Shown here: piece after piece, positions 21,827 through 35,371 of the stretch
How the letters are laid out: each line of letters starts with the position of its first letter
Position numbering within the stretch: the first letter of the stretch is position 1
Origin: Nicotiana tabacum
Taxonomy: Eukaryota > Streptophyta > Magnoliopsida > Solanales > Solanaceae
Length of the DNA stretch: 64,000 bases
Direction: 5' to 3'
Assembly: GCF_000715075.1 (NCBI RefSeq)
Contig: NC_134096.1
Location: 70,003,026-70,067,025 of the forward strand
Position numbers and translations under genes: made by a program
The notes under the pieces: model-generated
The model's database searches: none
What the model was told of the DNA's origin: nothing
What the model saw: the letters and a program-made list of their open reading frames with translations, nothing else

Positions 21827-22607
21827 GGCAAAAATCATCCTTGAACTATAGCCCAAACCTATATTACATCCTTGTGATGCTTTAGTGAACAAAAAATATC
21901 CTTGTACTATTTAAGCTATTGCAATAATCATCCTTCCAAAAAAAACTAATGGCCAAGAAAAAGAGCATACCAATCACGTGGGTTTCCTCCTAAAGTTTCG
22001 AAGAGTGACTCTCCTGCCCAATCATCTTCCACTTTCATAAAAAGTAGTATGTCTGCCTAAGAGTATCATTTTGTTTTTTCTCACAAGTGCACTAACACCA
22101 CTAATTCTTTATTTTTGTTAAGTGAAGCAGTGAGACGTTGCAATAAAGTATTTGTCAATTAACTTTTCATCTTTGTTAATACTTAAAATCAGTGAAAAAC
22201 TAGCAAAGAACGCCTTTATACCCTTTACTACTTGATACCTTTAGAACATCACACGAGCACCAGCAAAAGGCAATAATGAGCAAGGGAAAACAACAAACAA
22301 GAGCAAAAAAAAAAAAAAACTTTAGCAAAAATCAGTATTCATATACTGCAATACCATTGATTAGTTAAAGATAACAACCAGCAACATAACACCAACGCAG
22401 AAACCAGTAGCTAATTAATAAGAAATAAAAAAAAAACTCCAAACACCAGAAACCGAAGTAAAGACAAGAAAGTATCAATATTTCTTCAATATAATGAGAA
22501 GGCAAAATTCTTCAAGAATTGTCGTTTTGTTGAGATGATGAAAAGATGCAACTTTGTTGAGTGACCAGCGATGTGCCTCTTTTAACTTGAAAGAACAAAT
22601 TAAAATA

Positions 22608-24445
22608 CTAAATATGACTCTCTTTATTTGTAAACTGTAATAAATTAAAAAAACTGAAATAAATTTTTTTTAGCGGTAGCTTTTCAACATTATGAAAACT
22701 TGACGCTCCCTCAGCCATAATAGAGTTCAAACTGCAAGGGTAGTGTGATGGATGAATTTCAATAGCATCTAATGTTGAAGTGCAAGTTCTACTATTGTGG
22801 CCAGGTCTGTCACATTTCTTACAATCAACTGATTTTGGTCTCTTTTTTAACTTTGTCTTGCTAGCTCCTAGCTCATCATCTTCTTTCCTTCTTAATTTAT
22901 GTTTCCTTCCTTTCTTCATCTTCAAGTAAGAAGGTGGCAATGGTGGAGAATTTGGTGACTTAGACCATAAATCAGGGCCATTTATAGGCAATATGGAAGC
23001 TTCATAATTTTTTTTATATGTCTCGATCTTGTAGCAATCATCAACATAGTCTAGAACCTCATCCTTTTTCAACCAAATGGCCGATATAGCATGCTTACAA
23101 GGAATTCCTGAAAGTTCCCATTTCCTACAACTACATGTTTGGTTATATAAGTCAACAACCCAAGTATCACCTTTGATAGGTCCAATGACTTCATAATTCC
23201 ATGTGTTCGACTTTTTAGGAATATAACTAGCAGCATCCTTCATAGTTTTGGCCAACATCTTCTTAATAGTAGGACACCCAAATTCCATTTTTCAGCTTTC
23301 TCTCTATTTGAATTAATTCTAGTCATGAGTAAGTGCCTAATGGTTTCTAAAAGTTTCAAAATTGGTTTGTCTCTCGCATCAAGAATAAACTTATTAAACA
23401 CCTCACATAAGTTATTCAAAAGAATGTCGCACTTAGGAAGCGAAGAGAAATATGGTCTTGACCATTCACTAGGCAATTTAGTAGACAACCATTCACATGC
23501 ATTTTCATCTAATTCAAATAAATCATCCATACAAGCATCAAACCTGTCAACAGTTGTTGCTGAAGCTGCCTTCCAAAGAGCATTTTTTAAAGCTATGCCC
23601 CTATACCTAGCTCTCTTGAAATTGGTATGCAAATGTCACACACAAAATCTATGAGAAACATCAGGCAACACTGTTTCAAGAGCTTCAAGGAGTCCTTTTT
23701 GCTTATCTGACATAAAAGTCCATAAGTACTGCTCTTCTATCTCAAGATCATTCATCAAATAGGTTAAGAACCATTGCCATGTTTCTTTATTTTCCTTCTC
23801 GACAATTGCGTAAGCTATAGGAAAGATATTGTTATTCCTATCTAAAGTAACTACTGACAGTAATTGTGCCCCATACATAGTGCCCTTAAGCCAACACCCA
23901 TCGACCCCAACAATTTTCCTACAACCAGCCTTAAAACCAACTTTACAAGCTGTAAAACAAACATAAAATTCTTGAAATCTCATCGGCTTGTTAGGAGTTA
24001 GTTTCATGAAAACAGAAGTCCCGAGATTGCTTCTAACAATTTCATTACAATAATCCCATAATATACTAAATTGATCATTTATATGTCCATCAATCATTGC
24101 AATAGCCTTTTCCTTTGCCCTTCGTGCTTGATGCATACTCACATCGAGTTGTAATTCCCTACTCACTGTATCTCTGAATTCTGAAACTTTCCAAGTCTTG
24201 TTTGACCTAATTATATCAACATACCTCCTTGCAATCCAGCTAGCATTGATACTTCTATTGTTATAATTTCACTCAAGAAAAGTATGTTTGGACTCAAACG
24301 TCTTTATTTGAAAAGATATTATGTCCCTTTTGCATTGGTGAACCCAATATCTTCCACTCACATCCAGGCTTTCTTGGCCCTAGCTCTTTCTCTGTCATAT
24401 TTAATCTACTCGATTGACTTTCCTATTTTGGCTTGATTTGCAATC
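22608..24445 (-). pseudogene. MULE (mudrA-like) transposase, central and C-terminal part
   Basis: Three minus-strand blocks follow one another: 24445-23636, 23632-23240 and 23288-22608. The first has the DNA-binding tail (SINASWIARRYVDIIR) and the start of the MULE DDE domain (IVGVDGCWLKG, TFMSDKQKGLLEAL). The third has a SWIM zinc finger (CSCRKWELSGIPCKH) and a CCHC knuckle (CKKCDRPGHNSRTC), the standard C-terminal order. Frameshifts near 23636 and 23280, and a stop plus a frame change near 24270-24300, break it. The frame runs into the gypsy LTR at 24446. A domesticated FAR1/FHY3-type gene is excluded by the inverted repeats and breaks. Confidence 0.9.
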
Positions 24446-25809
24446 TGATGGTAGGCTATAATTGTGTATTTTGGCCACTAATTATACTCTAATTCACTGT
24501 ACTTTACTAATATTTGAGCTTTAAATGGTATTAATTTGCATTGACTGTGTGTTTTATGCTTTGCAGGAGAGATTCTGGGCTACAATGAGGTTAGGGAGCG
24601 TTTTTGAGCTACTATGGAGCTTTGAAGGCTAAGTAAAAGCTTGTGGAGTAATTTGGGATTATGTTAGAGGATCAAAGGATGTTAGCGTACTTAAAAAGAA
24701 GAACGACGAAGAGAGGAGAAAGTTGCCCAACTGTGCGGCCGTATACTGGGCGTGCATGACAAGCAGAAACTGGCCAAAGTGCGTGGCCATATGCGTTGTC
24801 ACCTGCCCAGGTGCGCAGCCGCGCACGTATGTACGGAAAAATTCTCCCAAGGCTAATTTTGTAATTTCGGAGGTGACTTTCCTTGACCTATATGAAGCCC
24901 AGCTCGTCTAAAAAGAGGGCATCTTGGATTTCGAGAGCACCTTTGGAGGGAGAAGAAGCACGAAAGCAACGAGAAAGCAAGATACTTGATCCAATTCACT
25001 CAATACGAAAGTTTGTTTGAATTTGGGAATTGTAATGTCTCCTTGTTCTTCTAATACTCTTGTTATGAATGTTTTCTTCGTTATGGAGTAATTCTCCTCA
25101 GGGTTGTTGGCGGATGTTGTGAATTGACTATTATTTTGGGGTTTACTCTATGTTAATTGCTCGACTTTACTGAATGAGTTATTAATTAAATTTCAAGGTT
25201 TATCGTAGTTTTACTTTAATCGAAAGAGAAGTCTGCTACTATTTGCTTTGTACCATCTTAACTGGGTTGATTTTATGCCCCTTCTAGGTAATCGAAAGAG
25301 CTTAAGGAGTTATCGATTTATCCAGTTCAGGAGAATAACCGAGAGGTGTTCTTCGAAAGATCGTTCATTCACTATTTTAGTACATATATTCATAGGACAT
25401 GTTATTAGGTTAGCTAAAGGAATCAAATTTATTCGGAAGAAGAATTGAAATCCCTAAAGTAGCCTAAACATCTATTGAAATCGAAAGAATCAATATAAGT
25501 AAAGATTGAATTTAGCACAGAGTTACCCGGAACAATCGTTGATCACATATCTTGTCATCACCCTTACCTCTTGCACTGATATTCCATTGTTGTTACTAAT
25601 CATTCGGGTATCATCAGTTTCTTACAGTTGAAAATCTTAGTTTATTTGTAGTCAATAATAACATAAATCAAAAGGTTTAATATCCTAGATAGTGTGGAGC
25701 TGAAGAATTAATAGAACACTATTGAAACCAATCCATATGGAGATGATTTAATACTATACTATCTTTAACTAGCGAGCCTACGTTTTGTACACCAGTTTTG
25801 CACGCGTTA
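24446..25809 (+). repeat. Gypsy 5' LTR (~1364 bp)
   Basis: It begins TGATGGTAGGCTATAATTG, the sequence repeated at 35075, and is taken to end at GCGTTA just before the primer-binding site. The expected TCA end would then have mutated to TTA; an alternative end is TTTTGCA at 25802. GC-rich palindromic motifs (GTGCGGCCG, GTGCGCAGCCGCGCAC) lie at ~24733-24830. Confidence 0.85.
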
Positions 25810-25951
25810 AATTTTGGCGCCGTTGCTGGGGATTGGCTATTAATAGTGTTTAAATTAATTTTCAGTGCTAATTCAGGAACAATTTTATTTTATTTTCTTT
25901 TTTTACGCTCTTCTCATCTGTGTGCAGGCAACAAGTTAAGTTCAACAGTGT

Positions 25952-27671
25952 ATGACTCGATCCTCTTCAAAGGACTTGGTGCCATACAACCTTTAGTTAG
26001 ACAAGCACTTGAGGCGGTTGAAAAGAGAGAAAGAATCGAGTGGATTGTTGTTGGGTCAGTCTTCAACTCAGGATAAAATGGTGAACAACGAATGGATAGT
26101 AGACGTAGCTGCCATAGAGGCGGCTCAGTAATAAGAAACACGGTTAGCGGCTGAAGCAACCCACAGAATTGCGGATGAAACGATTGATGGGGATCGAAGA
26201 TTCAATCCCAACCGAATTATCGAGGATGCATTTGAAAATGCAGGTCCTAGGCCTGGGAGATCACTAGGAGATTATGCTAGACCGATGTACAACCAACAAC
26301 AGTCTAGTGTGAGGCCCCCACCCATCGATGCCAACAATTTTGAACTCAAGCAAAGAGTCATCCAGACCATTCGGAATAATTGCATTTTCAGAGGCAAACC
26401 CAATGAAGATCCCAACAATCATCTGATGGACTTTGATGAAATTATGAACACATTCCGCTACAATGGAGCATCACATGATGCTATATACCTCAGAGCATTC
26501 TCATTTTTACTGAAGGATGATGAAAAGCAGTGGTTGAGAAGTTTGCCCACAGGGTCAATCCGTACGTGTGAGGAGATGACTACTAAGTTTCTGAAAAAAT
26601 ACTTCTCGGCTGCTAAGACTGGAAAGATGAGGAAGGAGATTCACAATTTCAGCCAAGGTGAAGGAGAGACAGCGTTTGAAGCATGGGAAAGATTTAAAGA
26701 GCTGCTGTGGAGGTGCCCTCACAACAGAATGGAGCAATGGATGCAACTTTAGGACTTTTGGGATGGTTTAAACCCGTCATCAAGGAGATTGCTAAATAGT
26801 GCAGTTACAAGCCCTCTGATGAAGAAAACTTCGGAAGATATTATCACTCTTTTGAATGAACTATCTGAAGATGCAGATCAATGGTCCACATACCAAGGGG
26901 ATCGGAGAAAATCAGCAGGGGTGCACCAAGTAGAATCGTTTGTAGCAATGCAGGCCCAAATAGCAGCTATAGCTAAGGACATCAAGCAATTGACTATGGT
27001 TCAGGTGCAAACTCAACCACATATGGATTGTGACATATGTGGGATGGCACACCCTATACATGAGTGTCAAGATACAGTTGAGGAGGTCAACGTTGTGGGG
27101 AACTTTAATAGAGGAAACTACCAAGGTGGGAACAACTTTAATGATATGGGTCAAAGACATCCAAGATTTTCATGGAGTTCACCTAATGGGAGCTTGAACT
27201 CATGACTCCAAGGTCAGGGACTACTAGGTTTTCAAAACCAGCAGAAGCAGCAATACCAGCCAAATCAGTCAAATATGCAAGATCTCATGAAGGTATTCAT
27301 TAACAAAACAGATGAAAAATTCGAGACTCAGGGCACAGCTATCCGGAACTTTAGAAAGGCAAATGGGACAGATTGCAAATTTGTTGTCTGAGAGGGCTCT
27401 TGGGACTCTTCCCTCCGACACTGAAAAGAACCCGAAGGAAACAATCAACTTTGTATTTCTGAGAAGTGGAAAAACATTGTCTGACCCAATAGTGAAGGCT
27501 AAATCAAAGGTAGTTAACAAGCATACTGAGACACCAGTAGGGGAAAGGAATGAAGAGCAAAAAAGCCAGAATAGCGGGGTACAAAAGAAAATTGAAGAAA
27601 GTAGACATATGCCAGTTCTACCGTTCCCTCAAAAAATGAGGTGGGAGAAACTTGACAAATGTTTTGGGTGA
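25952..27671 (+). pseudogene. Gypsy gag, broken
   Basis: The likely gag start is the ATG at 25952 (MTRSSSKDLVPYNL), followed by an in-frame stop. The longest open part, 26285-26752, has the retrotransposon gag fold signature (FLLKDDEKQWLRSLP, KKYFSAAKTGKMRKEI). A second part, 26789-27205, contains a CX2CX3HX4C zinc motif (CDICGMAHPIHEC). A third block, 27312-27671, is the basic linker toward protease. Confidence 0.88.
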
Positions 27672-27674
27672 TTC

Positions 27675-30600
27675 TTGGAGATGCTCAAACAACTTTATGT
27701 GAACATTCCCTTCACAGAGGTACTCACTCAGATGCCTGCTTACGCAAAGTTCTTGAAGGAAATCCTGTCTAGCAAGAGAAAATTAGAGGAGACAACAATG
27801 GTCAAGGTGAATGCCCACTGTAGTGCTATATTGCAAAACAAAATTTCCCAAAAGTGTAGGGACATAGGAAGCTTCACCATACCATGCTCGTTGGGGAGTG
27901 AAAAATTTGACAAGGCCCTCTGTGATTCGGGTGCGTCTATAAATCTAATGCCTCTGTCTGTATTCAGGAAACTGGAAGGTGAACGTGGAGTGATCAAATC
28001 AATACCAGTGTCCCTACAACTGGCCGACCAGACCACCATTCTACCTGAGTGAATCATTGAAGATATTCTAGTGCGGGTGGACAAGTTTGTATTCCCCGTA
28101 GACTTTATTATGGTGGATATGGAGGTGAACAAGGAGGTGCCTTTAATTCTAGGGAAGCCAATTTTATGTACAGGTAGAGCCATCCTTGATATCTATAAGG
28201 GGCAGTTTATGCTCCGAGTGGGCAATGAGAAAGTGGTGTTCCAGATGAAGAGAATGATGAAATATCCCAGTGATGAGGCATCTCCTACTCATGTTTCAAG
28301 CTATATGTCATTGGAGAGTTGGCTGAAAAGTACAAGTTTGACAAGCTTGTGGGGGATACTCTAGAGAGGTGTATTACTCAGTCTAGCACAGTGGAAGATG
28401 AAGATCCTGAAATAAAGAAAGAGGTTGAAGCTCTTGAAACTGAGGATCAAGTGGTTGATGAGGAGGAACTAAAAGAAGAAGCTTCTAATCCCAATGTGGA
28501 ATTGAAAGCCCTCCCCACTCACTTGAAATATGCTTTTCTCGAAACTAACAATTTTCCTATGATTATTTCTGCTGACTTGACAAGTACACAGGATCAAAAG
28601 CTGGTAGAGCTACTGTCAAAGCACAAGAAGGCCATTGGTTGGAGCATAACTGATATTCAAGGAATCAGTCCAGCCATTTGCATGCACAAAATTCTGTTGG
28701 AAGAAAATAGCAAGCCAGTGGTACAGCCTTAACACAAGTTGAACAAATATTTGGAGGAGGTAGTGCATAAGGAGATCATTAAATTATTAGATGCAGGTGA
28801 TTTTTCCCATATCTGATAGTCAGTGGACTAGTCCAGTGCATGTTGTACCTAAAAAGGGGGGCATGACAGTGGTGAAAATGAAGATAATGAACTGATCCCC
28901 ACAAGAACAGTCACCGGGTGGAGAATGTGCATTGATTATAGAAGGTTGAATGATGCAACAAGGAAAGACCACCACTCCCTTTTATTGATCAAATGCTCGA
29001 GAAGGTGGCTGGATACAGATGCTATTGCTTCCTGGATGGGTATTCAGGCTACAATTAGATACACATTGCCCCAGAAGATGTTGAGAAGATCACATTCACT
29101 TGCCCGTCAGGTATTTTTGCTTACAGGAGGATGCCTTCTGCGCTATGTAATGCACATGCCACTTTTCAGAGATGCATGATGTCTATATTCTCTGATTTAA
29201 ACGGGAAGTGTCTAAAGGTGTTCGTGGACGATTTCACCTTTTTTGGTGAAGACTTTGAAGATTGCTTGATGAATTTGAAGCTCGTGCTTGAACGTTGTGA
29301 AGACACTCACTTGGTTCTTAACTGGGAGAAGTGTCACTTCATGGTGAAGGAGGGAATTATCCTAGGCCACAAAGTAACTGCGCATGGAATTGAAGTTGCC
29401 AGAGCTAAGGTTGATGTTATTGCTAGGATCCCTCCCCCGACTTCAGTGAAGAACATAAGAAGTTTCTTGGGACATGCTGGGTTCTATAGGAGGTTCATCA
29501 AAAACTTTTCCAACATTACCAGGCCGTTGACAACATTGCTAGCGAAAGATGCCAATTTTATTTTCAATGTGGAGTGCTTAAGAGCATTCGTATCTTTAAA
29601 GGAAAAGCTTGTTAGTGCTCATATTATGGTGACACCTGATTGGAGCCAGCCATTTGAGATAATGTGTGATGCTAGTGATGCAATTGTGGGAGCAATTCTG
29701 GGGTAACGAAGAGATAAAAATGTTTAGGCCCATCTACACATTGAATGATGCTCAAGTCAATTATGCCACTACTGAGAAGGAATTTTTTGCTGTGGTCTTT
29801 GCTTTTGACAAGTTTAGATCATACCTGGTTGGAAGTAAGGTGATTGTACACATTGATCACTCAGCGTTGAAATACCTGTTGAGTAAGAAGGAATCCAAGC
29901 CGTGTCTGATGCGGTGGGTGCTGTTGATCAAAGAATTTATCTTGGAGATAAAAGATAGGAATGACACAGAAAATCAAGTTGCAGATCATCTATCTCGACT
30001 TGAGAAACCTCCAATTGAAACATTCAAAATAAGGGAAAAGTTCCCTGATGAGCATATTTTTTCCATAGCAGCGGTCTCCGAAAGGCCGCCTTAGTATGTG
30101 GATGTAGCCAATTTTTTGGCTAGTGGATGGTTACTCCGTGACCTCACTCGTGATCAAAGACGGAAGCTTCAAGGTGAGGTAAAAAGTTATTTTTGGGATG
30201 ACCCTTTCTTGTTTAAACTGTGTGCAGATGGTGTGATTCAAAGATGTGTGCCTGAAGGAGAAATGGCAAGCATTCTATCTCATTGCCATGATGGAGCAGC
30301 TGGAGGACACTATGGTGGAAATCGCACTGCAGCAAAGGTCATGGAAGCCGGTTTCTTTTGGCCTACTCTGTACAAAGATGCAAGGGCGTATGTAGCTACA
30401 TGTGATAAGTGTAAGAGAGTAGGTAATATTAGCAAAAGGGATGAAATGCCTCTCAACTCCATTCGGGTATGTGAAATTTTTGACGTTTGGGGTATTGACT
30501 TCATGGGTTCGTTCCCAATGTCACATTCTCATGAGTATATCCTAGTAGTCATTGACTACGTCTCTAAATGTGTCTAAGCAATCCCTACTAGGACCAATGA

Positions 30601-31368
30601 TGCTCGGGTGGTGTGTGAGTTTTTGCAGAAAAACATCTTTACCCGTTTTGGGACACCTCGAGTGATTATCTGTGATAATGGGTCATACTTGTGAATAAGC
30701 AGTTTGTTGCACTGATGTCCAAGTATGGGGCCACACGCATAACAGGAATCCCTTACCATGCCCAAACTAGTGGGTAAGTCGAAGTGGCCAACCGGGAACT
30801 AAAACGAATTCTTGAAAAGACGGTTAGTGCTTCTCGTAAAGATTGGTTTGTCAAGTTGGATGAAACACTATGGGCGTATAGAACTGCGTTCAAAACGATC
30901 ATAGGGACTTCACCATTCAAATTAGTGTATGGTAAGTCGTGTCACCTACCTGTTGAGATAGAACACAAGGCTTATTGGGCAATTAAGGTGCTTAATCTTG
31001 ATCTTAGTCTTGCAGGTGATCACAGGTTGGAGCAGATGAATGAATTGGAAGAGTTCATACTGGGCGCATATGAAAGTGCGCGGATCTTCAAGGAAACGAC
31101 TAAAAGGTGGCATGATCATCTGATTAAGCCAAAGGAGTTTCATGAAGGGGACACAGTCTTACTGTACAATAGTAGACTCAGATTATTTCCCAAAAAATTC
31201 AAGTCTAGATGGACGGGACCATATGTGGTGAAACATGTATCACCATACGGGGCAATTGAGATCCAAAACCAAGACGGAACAGAAAGTTTCAAAGTAAATG
31301 GGCACAAACTAAAACCGTATCTTGTTGGGGGATTTGTACAGCAATCCTCGAGCATCAAAATCAAATGA
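27675..31368 (+). pseudogene. Gypsy pol (protease, RT, RNase H, integrase), broken
   Basis: The aspartic protease has LCDSGASINLMPLS (~27920-27955). Reverse transcriptase begins near 28740 and is disrupted at 28730-29130; its catalytic VFVDDF lies at ~29220. The GHKV, SFLGHAGFYRRFIK and RNase H (MCDASDAIVGAILG) motifs follow, with a frame change at ~29700. Integrase runs 30098-31368 with an H2C2-like knuckle (CDKCKR), the first catalytic Asp in VWGIDFMGSFP, a stop at 30575 and further breaks to 30780. The C-terminal part (30784-31368) is open and ends after KPYLVGG. Confidence 0.9.
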
Positions 31369-32231
31369 GGATGCCCGGTTGAGTCAAGCTGACGACTATA
31401 ACTCAGAACTACCTCTAACCGTTCTGCTAGTTAGATTTTCTTTTTTCTGCTTCACATTTGTTCACAGCATAATAGATAGAAATTAGTGTATACTATAATG
31501 TAATAGGTACAGGAAGGCACATGCCGTGAAAGGTAGGAAGTTTTATAAAAATAAAAAAAAACGTGCGCGGCCGCACACTGACCACGCATATGGCCGCACA
31601 TTCAGACTTTCACTACCTCACGTGCGCGACCGCGCACAGGTAAGACATTTTCTTTTTCTTTAGCTAATTTCAGATCCCCTTCTTCTAAGCAACTCCAATT
31701 TCGGACCCCCCTTCCTAAACCACCCCAATTTCAAAATCCCTAATTTTCCCCTTCTTCTAAACAACCCTAACCCTACCCCCTTCTCTTATCTCTTCTCTGA
31801 AGCATCCAATCCCACCATCAATTAACAGTGTCCTCTTTCCTCTTCTCCTCTCCCCGCATCCTCACGAGTTTTCCCTCAAGTAAGTGAGATGTTTTCCCCC
31901 TCTTAGTTTAGTCTATTTTCTTTTCATTTTCTTGAGTTGTAGTAGATTTTTGTTAATACTTTCTTTCTAGTTATACTCGTCCTCTTATGGGGTGGTAGTT
32001 GAATTTTACCATGATGGGTTAGGTGTGATATTGGTGTATCCTTCGTCGAATTGGGGGCTAAAAATTATTGTGTGAGGGTTCGGTAGAACTGTGCTATCAG
32101 GTGTTCGTATAAATGCCACAAAGAGCTTGAGAGTGTAATTTTGTGACCAAGTTTGCTGGTGAAGTCTGAGTAACCACTCTTGGTCCACCCATTGTGCCTT
32201 TAGCTGATATTTGTTGTTTGTTACAGGTATT

Positions 32232-33344
32232 ATGACGCCGTCTAAGAAACGAAGAACCACAGCTGCCTCCTCAAGTGGTCACGTTGGCTCATCCCGGTCG
32301 CGAGCTTCTGCTAATGCTCGCCCGTATGATAATAACAAGTCCGTCTCCAGTACAGCCCAGGAATGCTTATGTAATAAGGCACACAAGAAGCCCATACCAG
32401 AGAGGAGAATTGATATGGGGTCCCTCCAAAATGACTGCCCCAACATGTATCGTGAATTGGTCAGGCGAGGGCAGGGGATATTTTTTGAAGAACTTGACGA
32501 AGCCAACTTAATGGTTGTTAGGGAGTTTTATGCGAACTGCCCGGAACATATTAACCATGTTTGTACAGTTCGAAAGAAGAGTGTAGACGCATCCACAAAG
32601 GCCATTCAAAGGGCCTACCGTTTGCCAGTGTTTGGGGAAAATCCTGAAGCAGAAGACTAATAAGACACGTATAATAGAGAACCACCCATGTGGCAACTGT
32701 TCTTTAGATAAATTTGTGTGCCCAACAAGGAGATAGCGTGGGTCATGCCGGGGTGAAAGTTTCATTCGGCATCGTTAACCTTTGAAGGGAAGTGTTGGCT
32801 CTACATTATAAATAACCTCCTGCTACCTTCCTCAAACACCACTGAGGTGAATGGTCCTCGGGCTGCACTGATCTGGTTCTTTATCAATGGCCATGATTTT
32901 GATGTGGCTAAGGTTATTCACGGCGAGATGTTCATTCGCTGTCCTTTGCAAAGGTATGTGTTCTTCTTTCCATCCTTAATCACTCGGTTATGCCGTGAGG
33001 CACGTGTACCGGAAAACAGGGACATGGATGGGAAAGTAAAAAAGGAACAAAAATTCCGGGCTGATAAAATAGTAATTGGGAAGAACCATGTTGGGCCTGT
33101 TGAGGCAAATATCGATGAGTCTAAAGCACCCGACGATGATAATGAGGTGCAAGCTGAGGATGTGGCTTCTTCCCCGCCACAAGAGCAGGTTGTTGGGGGA
33201 ACCTCATATGGTAGATGGGACACAAGAATGAGCGCCTTAGAGTAGGAGATGGCGGGGATGCGTACCTCTATCACAAACTTGGGAGCTCGAGTGGATGCCC
33301 TTGCTAGACAAAATGCCAAGTCTGAGAGGAAGGTCACGACATGA
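32232..33344 (+). pseudogene. Extra ORF between gypsy integrase and 3' LTR (plant transposon protein domain)
   Basis: This frame sits where Athila elements carry their env-like gene. It starts at the ATG at 32232 (MTPSKKRRTTAASSSG), directly after TGTTTGTTACAG, a good splice acceptor. It contains FYANCPEHINHVCTVRKKSVD and, after breaks at ~32660-32850, ALIWFFINGHDFDVAKVIH and SLITRLCREA, ending in a coiled-coil-like tail. The pattern fits the widespread 'putative plant transposon protein' domain family. I see no signal peptide, fusion-type segment or transmembrane helix, so an envelope role has no support here. Confidence 0.7.
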
Positions 33345-35074
33345 CTGGGTGCACTTGGCCGGACTTGCCATCTAGACCCCGGCATTGTCTCCGACACGAC
33401 TGACTTTATCAGGGAAGTTTTCTTTACCTTGCATATTTTCTTGTGTGACATGGAGGCATGCCACCATTTAAAGTGTGGGGAGGGAGATATGTTGTATGTA
33501 TGTATGTATGTATATTAGTTTTAGTTTTCTTTTGTTAGTTTTAGTAGTAGAGATTAAAAAAAAAACATAAAATTTTAATTTTTCGACTTTTCCCGACGAT
33601 GGATATCATTCGACGGGTTTCTTGAGGGATTAAAGTCGAAAGAAAAAGACAAAAAGATTTTATTTTGTTAGGTAGTGTATTAATTTTTTCTTGATTTTTC
33701 TTTGTGGCGCGGTTCTTTTTCAAGGGTTTTGTTTGAACCGGGTGTAGTTAGATTTTTATTTTTATAAGTAGGAAAACCTTGTGCAATGATTTGAAATGGA
33801 AACAATATCTCTTGAGTTGAACATGCCTTGAGAATAGTGAGTGTTTTGGTTGTGACGCTTAAGCTCAGTTTTTTACTCTTGTATAAGTGCCTTAAATGGT
33901 ATAATCTTGACTTTGCTAAACTACTTTGACTAGAGTGTCTTGATGATCCAATCTTGAGTGAGTCATGTGCCATGTGCGTGTGAGGTTTGGTGTATTCTGT
34001 GCATTGCATTTGATGTCTAGAACTTGCCCTGTGTGTTTGCAAAGCGAAATAGTAGTTTTGTTCAATCCTGGAAGTGATATAGGCATTTCTTTGTTGATCC
34101 AGATATATAGTTTACCTACCAAATTGTTATGTAATCGTAGTCAACCCCATTGAGCCTATAATCATGTTCTTTGGCAACCACATTACAAGATTTACCCATT
34201 TGTTTGAATTGTCCATCTATTTGAACCTTGTACCTCTCATGAGCACTTGAATTTGTTATGAACTCTGTAAAAGTTGAAGTGGGGGGTGGTTGGTTTGGCT
34301 TTTGAGTGGAACTAATGAAATAAGGAGAAAGGTGTACTGATTTGAAAAAAGCAAGAGCCACTTGAATTGAAAAAGAAAGAAAAGAAAAAAAAAATTAAAA
34401 ACAAAACCGTAAAAAAAATAATTGTATTGTGTGCAGATATTCAGTGATAAGTGGTAACTCTTGATATAATTGTGCTTAAATAATTTGGGAGTTGATGTAT
34501 ATTGGTGTGAAGGTGGAGTTTTGGTTTGACATAAGTGTGAGGTTTTAAATGTTAAAATGTATATATTAAAGTGCTTAGGGAGGTGTAGTCACTCTTATTT
34601 CTAAGTGTATCCTACCTGTCCCGCGGCCTATATTACAACCATTTAAAGTCCTATTTGATCCTTGACTGAATGAGCTCGAATTAGTAGAGTAGTACACTAT
34701 GGGCAAGCCTATGATTCATCTTTTGTGGCATATGAATGTTGGTTCTAAGAGTGAGTGAATTCTTTTTATCATGAGTTCCTAATCGTTATTAACTTTTATT
34801 GTGTTTGGAACTACTCTCTTTTGTTGTGTGAGGGCACTTGATTCATGAAGGAAAGGCAACATTATTGACCTCTATGTTAGAGAAAGTGAGCTGATTATAG
34901 ATAATGCGTGGTGTTGTTGAGTCAAACTTTGAGGTTAAGACGTCACAATATTGTACTTAATCTGTTTTAAAGAGTTTTGGTGTGATGAGTCTTAAGTTTT
35001 GTTGAAAAATGGCGTATTTATAGGAAGTGTAGTTGAATTGCTCGAGGACGAGCAATGGTTTAAGTGTGGGGTGT

Positions 35075-35371
35075 TGATGATAGGCTATAATTGTATATTT
35101 TGGCCATTAATTGTACTCTAATTCGCTGCACTTTACTAATTTTTGAACTTTAAATGATATTAATTTGCACTGACTGTGTGTTTTATGCTTTGCAGGAGCG
35201 ATTCCGGGCTATAATGAGGTTATAGAGCGTTTTTAAGCTACTATGGAGCTTTGAAGGCTAAGTAAAAGCTATGGAGTAATTTGGAATTATGTTCGAGGAT
35301 CAAATGATGCTAGCGCATTTAAAAAGAAGAACGAAGAAGAAAGATGACAAGCAAAAACTGGCCAAAGTGCG
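35075..35371 (+). repeat. Gypsy 3' LTR, truncated (~297 bp of ~1.36 kb)
   Basis: It matches the first ~330 bp of the left LTR from TGATGATAGGCTATAATTG to AACTGGCCAAAGTGCG. An internal ~35-bp deletion removes the GTTGCCCAACTGTGCGGCCG part. After 35371 the sequence changes directly to MULE transposase DNA, so ~1 kb of LTR and a stretch of MULE were deleted together. Confidence 0.85.

Larger units (their letters stand above)
24446..35371 (+). mobile_element. Ty3/gypsy LTR retrotransposon, Athila-like, degenerate
   Basis: The left LTR is 24446-25809 and the right LTR 35075-35371, the latter truncated. After the left LTR comes TGGCGCCGTTGCTGGGGA (25815-25832), one mismatch from the complement of the tRNA-Asp 3' end, the primer used by Athila/Tat elements. 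The order is gag, protease, reverse transcriptase, RNase H, integrase, then an extra open frame before the 3' LTR, as in Athila. AAGTGTGGGGTGT precedes the 3' LTR as a purine-rich tract. Stops and frameshifts are present in every gene. The shared parts of the LTRs differ at many sites, so insertion is old. Confidence 0.93.

Noticed and set aside
22608..24166. A domesticated FAR1/MUG-type transcription factor gene
   Set aside because: It is flanked by long terminal inverted repeats, has frameshifts and is split by a retrotransposon.
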